DNA from: Narthecium ossifragum
Taxonomy: Eukaryota; Streptophyta; Magnoliopsida; Dioscoreales; Nartheciaceae
Length of the DNA stretch: 64,000 nucleotides
NCBI GenBank assembly: GCA_963920575.1
Contig: OY986971.1
Location: 1,240,001-1,304,000, forward strand
Direction of reading: 5' to 3'
The translations under genes and the position numbers were made by a program. This document shows positions 53,265 through 64,000 of the stretch, piece after piece. Below the pieces are notes generated by a model that saw only the letters and a list, made by a program, of their open reading frames with translations, did no database searches and was not told where the DNA came from. The stretch's first letter is position 1, and each line of letters starts with the position of its first letter.

Positions 53265-56086
53265 GAGATTTCCGGATTTCTATGTTCCCAGAATAGCCCC
53301 GCCTACTGTTGGGGGTCAAAAGATTTCGCCTTCCGACCAAATTATCCATAGCGTTTTATTGAAGTAAAATCTCATCTTTTTAAATATATTAAATATGTGA
53401 AATATTTGTTGCAACTTTGGCTCAAAAATTCTAAAAAGCTATTATTTTCTCCACCTAAGCTTCCAAAAAAACTAATTTATGATTAAGCTAAAATATATAA
53501 GAAATTTGTTCATTTAAGATGCAACAAAAATTAAATAAAAACTGTTGTTAATTTTATTATCATGGTTGCAGCGTTAAATTTGGTTGCTAATTTTACGTCC
53601 TTAAAAGGATTTGGTATTAGCACTTTTTAAGGTAGGATAGAGTTTCTTTTTTTCTCTTCTTTTTTTTTTCTTTTTGATAAGTTGAGCCCACAGGGCTGGT
53701 GAAAAGGTATGATAGAATTGTCACAAATATATAGGATTCACTAGAAGCTTTCTTTTATGACTGTGAAGGCCCAACCAACATGGGGCCCCTTGCCAGCCCA
53801 AGTAGATGATAGACCTCACAACTAGAATGGTGGATCTTCTGTTATTTATTTAAGCTTTGTTGATGCACACTTTGGGCGTATCTCATTAAAATAAATTAAT
53901 CAATCAATCAATAAATAAATAAATCTGTCATCAATTATCTCTCATTTTCATGCAATTTATGGTGGGTACTCTTGATACTGCTGTGCCTGCGATTATCACC
54001 TTTGCTTAGTTGTGGACCAGTCCTTCGATGGATTCCGAGTTGGGCCTGAGCAAGCGTGTAGAGCTCTATCGGGTTAGTCTTTTGGGCTCAAATTGGCCCA
54101 TCATCTTTTGTCAGGTAAGCGAAATACAAAAACACAAATCACTTGCAAGATGACTTACAAAGAGATATATGTCTGCGCTTTACTAGAATCATTCTCACTA
54201 AATTCTCAGAGGTCAAAACTTTTCTATATTTATTCACATCATCGACAAAAGTATTCATAAATTTCCAAACAATACAAAATGACTAGGAATTTTCATTGAT
54301 CAACAATGATCCATGTACTTGATCAAATCTGAACCGTTAGATCGAATAACCCACTCACAGTGACACGTTTGCATTGGAGCGGACAGGACCCGACTCGACT
54401 TAAATCCGAGCCAAGACTTTAAACCTATTTCGTATTTTCATCCATTAAAAAATAAGAATTTCTATATTACACCAGAGCCCTGTACTTTGGTAGTAGAGTA
54501 CTGTATAGTATATTAACATAAAACTAGTGAACTGTATGTTGATTATACTATTTGAAACATATTAACATAATAATCGATATCGATAGTGAATTACCGAACA
54601 TAAAAAGACAAGATATGATGTACCAAACACAAAAGACCTCCCTCATTATTCCCTGCTTGACATAGAGCCTCCTAACAGCGCGCATCTCTGTCTCGCCAAC
54701 CGATGCCGTCCCAAAAGCCAAGTTAATACACGCAACCGGTGCATGTCAATTGGTTGATAAATGGATCAGATGATAGCACAGGATCACCGAATTCAAACAG
54801 CAACCCTTTCAGGCTTTGAGCTGAGTCAAATATACCTAACTAAAGACTAGCATCCACGGTTTTTTCATCATGGACACAAACAGGGAACATGAAACACTCA
54901 TCTTAGAACAAGTTCAATCAGAAGTCGATGAATACTTTTGAAGTATGTTAATAACCTGGATGCTGCGTAATGAAGAAATAGGGTTTCAATATCATGAATT
55001 AGAACAGGCTCACCACTAAGCTTTATGCTGAAGATTTGCCCAACCTCCGACTCTCCGAGGAAAAGAAGAAATATTTCTCACAAGGCAAATAAGAAACCAC
55101 AATTTATATCATCACAAATAGAGGATAAAGGTTTTATTCATACATATTTTTCCTTCTCACAGGTAGAGGAACTGTTCCAGTCCCATTACATAAAGGCTAA
55201 TGTTTTATTGTTTTAAGTACTTGTGCAAGAATATAGGTTTTAGCTCTTGCATATGGTACAACAAGACGAGGGAGCATCAAATTGGGCACCTTTGCATATG
55301 GTACAACAAGAGAGGGAGCATCAAATTTGGGCACCAACTAGTGACCTCATCATTTCCTGCAAAAGATAAAATGGTCAATCCACCAACATCTAATGAAGGG
55401 AAAAAATTGATGAGTTCTTTCTGAATAGATTAGGACATCAAGTAATTTGCTTGATTAAGGAAGGTCCAAAAAGAGTAATCGCTGTACACATTTCAAGGGA
55501 AGTGCAAAAGCCACACAGCAAATGAGTCCAGTAAAACTCTTAACCCTATACAGCTTAAGATACCAATTGAAACCACCAATTTGAAATTGGAGACGGCACC
55601 AAGCATATATAGGCATAGCAACGAAACTTCTAAAGAAAAAAAGTACAGCAGTGAAATATTCCACGACATTTTGCAAGGAAATAGGCAACTTTGTGAGTCA
55701 GTCACTAGTCAGCAGTAAAATGGGAATTCACGTTAGCAATTCATAGCAGTTGGACAATTTCAACTATGATAATATCAAACTCTATCATTCATCAGCGCAC
55801 ATAGCATAAACTTATTACAATACTATATGCTCGCTAAACTTGCATTACTGGATAGCTGGTGGCATGGTGCAATCACAAGGTTGAGTATAATTAATAAACA
55901 TAAGCGCAATATATGTAGATGCTTTTTGTTCATCAAGTTATTGCTCCAGTTGAAGAACTCTGAAAAATGTAGAAGGCCTCAAATTCCTTTTCATAACTCC
56001 TGAAAATATTGCTTCTAAATACTCACTGCACAGGTAGGCGCTATATTTTAATCTCAGAACAACATTACATATTTGGTTTAATGGCT
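53265..56086. other. Intergenic between the GPI and kinase genes
   Basis: No gene is supported. A SINE-like tail in antisense (tttgataagttgagcccaca, about 53680) and a roughly 45-bp tandem duplication (gcatatggtacaacaaga at 55249 and 55294) are present. A candidate alternative last exon of the kinase lies near 56008-55935. Confidence 0.5.
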
Positions 56087-59000
56087 TCAACCAATATATG
56101 ATGATTTTGCATACCAGGGAAGCTTAAAATTGTCTATCCATCGTGCCTGCTTGGCATAGGTTGCAGCAATTTTGTCGAGTCGTACTATAATCTCTGAAAA
56201 TGTTGGCCTCACCATAGGCTCTGGATCCCAACATTCTTCAACCAGCCTGAAAAAAAAAAAACATTTGCATAGGAATATTATGTTCCATCAAGGGGTTGAT
56301 TATAGGATAAGAAATTAGTCCAAAGCAGAAGAAATATAGAGTGATATCTCTTATTGAGGATGAATACATAGTTCAGAATCAAAGGCATCCACATTATTTT
56401 CTTTAATAACATACTCTAATTTTCAGGATCAGTCGCCACAAGATCCATGACACATCAAACAATTATTGCAAGCAAATAGAATAGAGATGAATAAGGGTGC
56501 GTGCTTGTGTGTTTGTATGCCTGCACTTTATACTGATATCTGCACCAAGCATCAGTTTCGTCCCGTGTACGAGGTTTTCATATAAAAAGCTGGTATTTAT
56601 ACCAGCAAACACCACATCCTTCTGTCAAAGATCTCAGTCAAAATCCTGATGAAAACAACACTTCTGGTTTTCTACTGCCCAGGAAACAAAGCAACATCAA
56701 AGAATTTTAACGTACATTCAAATAGAATCCTTGGTGAGCTTAAAACAGACCTTGCCCGCTATTGATGAAAAGTTTGAAAACACCAGAGATCATGATAGCG
56801 GAGAAAGAGTGTAGGAACTATAAAACTGAATGCTTTTAAGTGCTATAGTCTAGATAGAATTCAGGGAAAGCACAAATTCTTTTTCACAACCAGCCCCCTT
56901 CATATACCAGAGATTTTGAAAACTTTAAACAAGAAAAATTCAAACCATTAAACAATTAAATGTTCCAAAAACGTGTCCAATCTCCGTATACCGGTATAAA
57001 TGAGAACAACTTAAGTCTTACACGAGAAATCACAAAAATAATATCGTCGACACATGCAAGAAATAAAGAAAGGAACGTTAACGCATTTCAGTACGACAAT
57101 GTAGCTATACTCATGCAGTAGGTTTCAAACTTCAAAATCACATATATCGGAAGCACTAAAACAGATCTTATCAAACTATAAATTATATGGACTAGTCGCT
57201 GCTAAAAAAGTTTGTCAATATAAACAAAACAAGTCATACAGGTTCAAACAGAATAAACCTTATAATAAATGATAACATAATTACGCTTACTCCTTTAGCT
57301 CATTAGGGTAGCTTTTATATCTATTCTTTAATGATGGTCTCTTTCCTTCCAGGCAAATCAATTTAGCAGCATCTTCTGGAGGCTTTGGGTGAAAAGCTGG
57401 GGCTCCATCAATCATCTGAACCCAGTCAAAAAGGAGAAGAATAAGTTAGTATGTTTAATTGGCCCATGGAAGCAATTAATCTGCACCATATCATGCAACT
57501 TTCGAGTAATAGACATAAACCATCAGACCTCATCCCAGTATTTCAAAACAGAAATGACGAGGCATGGGAAAGCAGCTTAGCAACTGACATTTAGCAACTG
57601 ACATCTATCCGTCTTCATACTAGTTTGAGCAGCGAGATTTAAAGAACAACATTCTTAGGTCTTATTTTGCGAAAAATCTCTACCAGAAAGAACCAAATAT
57701 AGTGTAATCTCGGGCCTAGGTATCTTCTTCAATGCACAGACTAGACTAAATGACAACACTATGGTGTTGTTTAGACACCATCAAGAGTAGGTATTATATG
57801 ATATGACTAATTAGTGGAATACTATCAAGATGCACTCCGAGAAACGAAATGTCAGATTAACTGTCAAAGTCAAGCAAGTTTTACACACCTCGTAAACCAC
57901 GAGACCAAAAGAGAATACATCAACACTTCTATCGAAGCTTTCGTTTTTGTAAACCTCAGGTGCCATGTACAAACCTAGCATCAAGAAGACAGACAAAAAA
58001 TTATCACTAACAAGTACATAAATCAAATAACATGACTAGTCTCCAAAATGCTTAGTTGAAGTATGAAATCTATATTGGTAACCAAAAAATAGACATATGA
58101 AAGCCTAGGGAATGCTCAATCTATATAAAAAAATTTCATTGCATAAGCACACACATATATAACATAGATAAATAAACATATTCATAAATTGTAAAAGATT
58201 AATAGGTACAAATTAACTAAGCATATACGCACAGTGCATATACCTCAGCAGCCCATAATACTCATTAGGACAAAAGGGATAGAAGAGCTCATGAAGCTGA
58301 ACTGCTAGTGTAACAGTTGGGTTGCATATGGATGAAAGTGCGACGGATATTTAGCTCAAGCATGTTGCATACTACATACGATGTCAAGCATAGTTATTAT
58401 ACATGCTTTGTCATCATTTCCATAAGCATACCAGATTCTGTTAACTTTCTGGCTTTCTGTCATGCTGATATTCGACTTCAAGTCGCCACTTATCTGTTCA
58501 CTTTTCCTTCATATGCTAGTTCTTTTCCTCTAACTTCGGCATTTTTTCCCTCCTCCCTACAACTCTTCCTTTCATTTCTACCTTCTTTTACCTCCCGTGA
58601 GTATATAAATGTTTTCTAGTTTGACAATCTTTGGTGTTCATTTCCCTCAAAAGGCCTTTAGACAAATCATGCTCTAGAATGCTGAGCAATACATTGGTGT
58701 TCGGCCATTGTTTGATTACAGAAACAAGGATCACAATTTTCATTTCCAGCTTTGAGCACATGAGTCCATGAAAGGATGGTTAGCAACTCTTTGGTCAAGA
58801 GCGTCCTGGGTGAGGTGGTCTTGGGTTCAAATCCTTTCGTGGACTTTGTGGTTGTAAGGTCATTGCCCACCATAAGCGAGGGTTAGGCTTACTTTCTTAC
58901 AAAAAGACCTCTGAGCTTTCACCGAGTCATTATGAGTTAGAGACCATTCTGGCTACAGAGTAAATTTAGTTAGTCAAGCTAACAAACTGCTCAAGTAACT

Positions 59001-62000
59001 AATCTTCACTTCTCATCTTCTGCTTATAGGTATCATACACATATGTCTAGGTGCTTTATTTGAGCTACTTTTAATGATGAAGATCACTAGAAAATGTAAT
59101 TTCTTACCATTTATACTACTTGTACGCCATGCTTTATGATAGCACAAACCATGCTATAGTGAACATTAAATGAAAGTCATGGACAATTAGCAACTTTTTT
59201 CACGAAATCCAGTTTCTCATAAATCAAGCTTTCACCATCATACTCATTAAAAGCTTTTGATAAGGTAGAGGCTCTCTAAATTGAAAAGTGATGGCTATTT
59301 GAAAATCCGGTCCATTGAATGAATAAACCCTCAAAAGACAAATTGGTGGGCTTCATCCATCATACAATTCTTACCAATTACAGTTAACCAAAACATTTTC
59401 ATCAAAAACACAATATGCACTTGATAATCTCTTTTCTAATGCATGGGCATAGTCATTATGCATGTTTTGCCACTTCTCCAGGTATAGTAGCATATGTACA
59501 GTGATATAAGTAAAGGTATAATACGTCAGCTCAAGTAGCTAGTCTGATGCACTAAGGAAGATGGTCTACAACTCCACATAATTTACATTATCAAATTTAA
59601 CTCAATTGAATACCATTACTCACTTGAACTATCAATTTGAGTCGCGGATTGGGCAAGTTTGGCTTTGTCGGGAGATAATTTCAATAGCCTTATCAAGCCA
59701 AATCCAGTCACTTTCAACTGGCCACCATCATCCAGCAAAATATTTCTGGCACCTTACCAAAACTTCAATAGTTAAGTACCCCAAAAATGGAGTCCATGAG
59801 TATAATCTCATTTTGAAACTGCTTTAGACAGAAGTACTTAAGCTTTGGTCTTCTTACTTTGGCTTTAGGTCACAATGAATGATGGCATCAGGTTTGCTCT
59901 CGTGAAGATAATTCATGCCCCTGAATAGAATGACAGACAAAATGTTAATAAGAGCAAATTTTGTTACATAATAGGTATAAGTCAAAAAAAAAAGCCAAAT
60001 CCATCAATATCGGGACATCAATTTGACGTATAGCCACAACTTAGGCATCATTCAGCTTTATAACATGATCAAAGAATTCTTCAAGCATTCGAGCATAAAG
60101 TAACTAACATTCAGAAAATCCAAAGCAGCAAAAAAGTAGGTAAGCTGAAAAAAATAAGTAAGATAAACTAATATTAAGGATTATATTGGACGGCAGAGGC
60201 AGCAAGGATCTCGGATGGACTATAGTAACTAATGGTTTGTGATAGATCAAACTTCATTTATAAATAGGACCAAATGGAATTGAGAAAGAAGCAAATCAGG
60301 CAAATATAGACACATGTTGATAGGCCCTTCTGTTCAATTCATAACAAGATGAGAGAGCTATAGTTTTGTGCTATTGCAAATCAAGGAACACTGGGAAGTT
60401 TCAGATATGCAAGAACATGCAGTTTAAGTAGAGTTCTCCCACCGAAGATGGTAACATGCCTGGCAATGTCGAGGGCATATCTTATTACTTTATGTGGTTG
60501 TAAGCGGCCTTTCTTTTGCAGGTAGCTCCCTAGATCACCCTGGGTTTCAACAGAGGAAGGCAAGACCAATAAGTCATGACTAATATACATAAGCAGCATA
60601 TCTCAAACTGCATTCTGAAGAATAGTGATAGTCTTATTATTACATTATAAGGACATTTGTGTGAAAAGCCAAATTTTAAAAGTACCCCAGAAAGGGGAAA
60701 CTCAACATATCAAGATGCAGATGGCCAAACTAAGGATATCGGAAACAAAAGATTTAAAATTGCACTGTAACAAAGATTGGCTCAAATGACAGTCCAAAGG
60801 GACAGATTGAGTTTAATTACTTTTGGATGATATTCAGAGACGATCATCATAGGTATATGTTGGGTGACTGCTCCAACAAATTGAACAACATTAGGATGCC
60901 GCACCTTCTGCAACAGACTCAGCTCATGCTTGAAAGCATTTCTGTAAATAAGATCCAGGAAATGTGAGAATTAAACAATCAGGAAAAGTGCAAAACTCAA
61001 CTGACTACTTCAAAAGAATCCAGGCCAGTGGACAATGGACATCCAAAAAAAAGAACACTCAGGTAGATGTCTGAAATTGGACGAAAGATATACGATGAAC
61101 AAGTTGCCCGCAGCTTAGAAGGTAAAGTGTTATTTGCTAACAAATCAATAGCAGACAAACACTGGCCTATGAAGCAAATCACTGCTACGATGGGAACATA
61201 AGACAATGGGAAACTTCAAGAAGCTAGCATACTAGTTCCTTAATTGTGACAAAGGTTAGAATAATACCAGTGGGGAAAAAAAAAAGAAAACAGCACAAGC
61301 ATGCAAATTACAAATGTTTTATCCGAAATAACACCAGCCGCTTGTATGAATCTATCCCATCCCATAAAGCAATATTCTTAAACCATGAGATAACTTGCCT
61401 TCTGCAGGCTAAATCAGAAGTCAAAACAGTTTCAGGTTGCAAACTTACAACCAAAACCCAAGTTCTGGAGCCAGAGATACCGAATATTCCATGTTCAGTT
61501 ACATTAATCTTCTGCATAAGCTAGTTTAGTCACATAATTTTACCATGCTTGCAGGTAAAAAGGAGATTTGCAAAAAAAAAAGTTGCTTCTTGTTTGACTC
61601 ATAAAAAATCCAACTAGGATGAGAATATTGTTTCTAGGGCAGATTATTGTGCATGGTCTTCAATCAAAACTTTAGAATGTAAGGAGAAAATTTCCCTCCT
61701 GATTGGTGGGGCATGGTTTGGCAGTTTCAAATTGCTATTCACTTTAAAACTGCTGCACCGACATGGCCAAAGAATACAATGATCAGTAGGAAGCAACACG
61801 GACGGTAATGTACATAAAATTAACAATATGCTTCTTTGTATATTTGTCAAAAGGGAACAGTACTAGTGTGCAAACAAAAACAGGGCTCAGGTTCAATAGA
61901 TAAAACAAGACAGGTTGAGTGTAAGGACATCTGGTAACAGAGAGACATCAAATTGCTTGCTTACTGCCCTTAAAGTTCAATATGATATTTTGCATTACTT

Positions 62001-63812
62001 GTCATACAGGGACCATCACTAGCAATAGAAAAAGCCAGACAGTACACTACAATTAAATGTGAAAGTGGACAGGTTAAGGCAGTACATGCTCTCTGGATCC
62101 GAGTAATTTTCCTTGTCAAGTAGCTTCAAAGAAACCTTTGTCCCATTCCACTTGGCTACTTGATATGTATTCTGTAAATGACAATTTAGCTTAGAAATCA
62201 AGTGATTTATACAAAGATACGGCTTTTGAAGAAGCATAATCATAACTGCAGTTAGAAGACGAACATAAGAAACTCGAGCAGCTCCTGCTGCAAGATCGGA
62301 CCTCCCAAAGTCAAGATGAAGTTCAGGAAGATATAAGAAAATGACAGATCAGCATTTCACATTTACATCGGTTCATTAGTTGAGAATTCAACATTTATTA
62401 ATTCAGAACTAAAAGAAAGATACTTTCAGATGAAATGAATTTGTATTAGCGCATCCTTACTACAATTTTCCCTCCTTCCCTACGTCACATAAGGGTGCTT
62501 CGGTGAGTGAGTTGTCTAAAAGCATCTCAACGTGCACATGTGAGTGGGTGACAGAGTGCGGGCGCACGTGCGTGGGCGAGCGTGTGTGTGTGTGAGAGAT
62601 CTGAGTTCCAAGATACAAAGCAATAGGAAGCAAAAATCTCTCATGTCATGTGCGCATATTACATAATTTTATTTATAGAGTAGGTAATGCCTACTGCTCA
62701 CGCTAGAAGATCAAATTTCCATTACATTAAGCAAAATGGAACAGATGAACATATAATAAGCTGTATTCTTACCTTTGACAAATCCTTGCCACGGCGAAAC
62801 TGAAGCTCCGTGGGATTCAACTCATACTCCGGAACTTCTTTAGGATTGGAAACAGTCATAGGAGTCCTCCTGGTTTTCTGCATATAAAAGAAGATTATGA
62901 TTCACTAACAAACAGAACACAAGCACTATTCTGTGAGATTCGCAGGAAACCATAAAAGCATACCGGAACTTTGGCTCCACGATCTTTCAAGATATTAAAT
63001 ACCTCGACATTCCCATAGTAATTTGCATCCACGGCGGCCTGCAAATCCGAAGGGAATATGCTACAACTATGTCATAAAGACCGGATTTTCTCATCCAAGA
63101 CATGCAACTGAAATTTAAACAAGGCAACTTGAACAAAGAGATGGCACTTATAGGGAGAAACAAAAGACAAACGGGTCAAGCATTATATCAGGCTATAACG
63201 TCACTTCATCCCCTGCAGGACATAAAAATCAAATTTACTCGAAGCAAAGTTAAGAAATTGATTCCGCGTATAATAGCTGTTAGAAGAATCAAGCACTGCA
63301 AGTTCCTACTTTTCAATTAAGCCAAGAAACCAAGCTTGACACGAATCCAAACTGAGCCAAGATACGCGCAATATCCATACCGTGCTCCCCCACCGGTCCC
63401 GAGCATTAATATTGGCCTTCCACCGAAGCAACAACTTCACCACCTCTACATGTCCCTCGCACGCTGATATATGAAGCGCCGTTCTTCCATCGAGGTCAAT
63501 ACTATTCACATCGGTCCCGTCCTTCAAAAGCTCCTCCACTCCCTTGGCATCCCCCTGGCACGCCATGAAGAGCAGCTGCATAGTCGAATCGAGGTTCTCC
63601 GGCACTGTGAGCTCCTCCCTTTCCTCATCCCCAGCCGGCGTCGGGCTCCGCCGGTTAGGATCGAGCGACGACTGCCGCCCGAAGACAAACCGGCTCTTCA
63701 TCCCACCACCAACCAGCCGGGGATCGAACGACGCCTGCCGCCAGAAGCTCAACTTGCCGGCTTTCCTCACCGAATCCATCGAGAACTGCCTTAATAACCC
63801 GCGCTTCTCCAT
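56087..63812 (-). CDS. ILK1: Integrin-linked-kinase-like protein: ankyrin repeats plus Raf-like kinase (about 484 aa, 11 exons)
   Basis: Exons: 63812-63381, 63038-62964, 62877-62773, 62171-62086, 60941-60821, 60539-60460, 59920-59858, 59745-59624, 57974-57889, 57415-57291, 56246-56087. The N-terminus carries phospho-site-like repeats (RQFSMDS, RQASFDP, RQSSLDP). Ankyrin repeats follow (DGRTALHISACEGHVEVVKL, STAAVDANYYGNVEVFNIL). The kinase domain has the VSLKLLDKE lysine, HELSLLQKVRHPN, HCDLKPKN catalytic loop, then GFG instead of DFG (VTGFGLIRL), YMAPEV and DVFSFGLVVYE. The family (plant Raf-like group C1) includes atypical kinases, so activity may be weak or metal-dependent. The intron after exon 6 has a GC donor (gccag|gcatgt). 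The stop used here gives an ending PWYAKSSYIG. A splice at ccctg|gtatgc to a further exon near 56008 is an alternative. The gene symbol is by family resemblance, and the exact paralogue is uncertain. Confidence 0.88.
58760..58905 (+). mobile_element. tRNA-derived SINE in a kinase intron
   Basis: An A-box-like ggatggttagcaactctttg is followed by a B-box gggttcaaatcc (58823-58834). The segment ends gcttactttcttac then aaaaa, typical of plant SINEs. Target duplication was not confirmed, and the start is approximate. Confidence 0.6.
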
Positions 63813-64000
63813 CTCCTCTCCCCTAAATTACAATTTCCAATCCTACGTCAATCCCGATCCAAGAAACGACAGGAAATTATGGTGTCGAAATTCCCATCCG
63901 AGATCGGAAACCTGAATTGGATCTTGAAGCAATAATTGGGAGAGAAATATACGAGGAGTTAAAAAAAATAACGTGGCTTGGAGACGATCGAGGGGGAGGA
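63813..64000 (-). promoter_or_regulatory. 5' leader / promoter region of the kinase gene (cut by window end)
   Basis: The sequence upstream of the ATG at 63812 continues to the window end. No TATA box is evident, and a minus-strand tccccctcgat run lies at the edge. It may include part of the 5' untranslated region. Confidence 0.4.

Noticed and set aside
53640..53780. Poly-T run followed by gataagttgagcccac, possible antisense SINE
   Set aside because: Only the tail-like part is visible, and no A/B boxes or target duplication could be found.
55935..56010. Possible twelfth exon of the kinase (SYEKEFEAFYIFQSSS)
   Set aside because: It can be joined by gtatgc...cag in frame, but family members usually end near FKLPW. 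It is kept as an alternative only.

Overview
This is nuclear DNA of a flowering plant. It contains intron-rich protein genes with GT-AG splice sites, plant-specific families (Raf-like integrin-linked kinase, ANTH clathrin-assembly protein, universal-stress-protein remnants), and many plant transposons: CACTA, Mutator-like (MULE), Gypsy and Copia solo LTRs, MITEs and a SINE. GC-rich 5' coding ends and GC-rich transposon arms hint at a monocot, but that is inference and the species is not identified.

Layout. (1) About 1-10 kb is transposon-dominated. It holds a Gypsy-like LTR element with a 739-codon ORF, the right end of a CACTA element that carries broken pieces of an asparaginyl-tRNA synthetase gene and a universal-stress-protein gene, and a 3.8-kb MULE whose core is a huge inverted array of gtaactacaaaaatg-type repeats. 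(2) 9.7-38.6 kb holds a dispersed cluster of six small secreted cysteine-rich peptide genes. Five are intact (9740, 23086, 32381, 35510, 38311) and one is degenerate (34521). They share a signal peptide and a C-x-C-x3-C ... C-x3-C ... C-G framework, while the rest of the mature peptide varies strongly. Between them lie a 6.1-kb MULE interrupted by a 2.2-kb solo LTR, a small membrane-protein gene with an in-frame 123-bp tandem duplication, a small 'methyltransferase-related' gene, a short membrane-protein gene, and an ANTH-domain endocytosis gene. (3) 38.9-53.2 kb is a tandem segmental duplication of a two-gene block, a RAD7-like leucine-rich-repeat protein plus a predicted GPI-anchored secreted protein. 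The right copy is intact (758 and 216 residues by my splicing). The left copy has decayed to a truncated RAD7-like N-terminus and an internally deleted GPI-gene relic. A Copia solo LTR with a perfect 5-bp target duplication sits in the intron of the intact GPI gene. (4) 56.1-63.8 kb holds an integrin-linked-kinase-like ankyrin/Raf-type kinase gene of 11 exons, with GFG in place of DFG and one probable GC-AG intron.

The most notable items are the cysteine-rich peptide cluster, which looks like a fast-evolving secreted (possibly defence or signalling) family with a conserved promoter block; the RAD7-like paralogue in which former 5'-untranslated sequence has become coding through a tandem duplication; and a periodic array of GATCGATC hairpins inside the Gypsy-type solo LTR. 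All exon coordinates were derived by hand from splice motifs and family resemblance. No similarity search was run.
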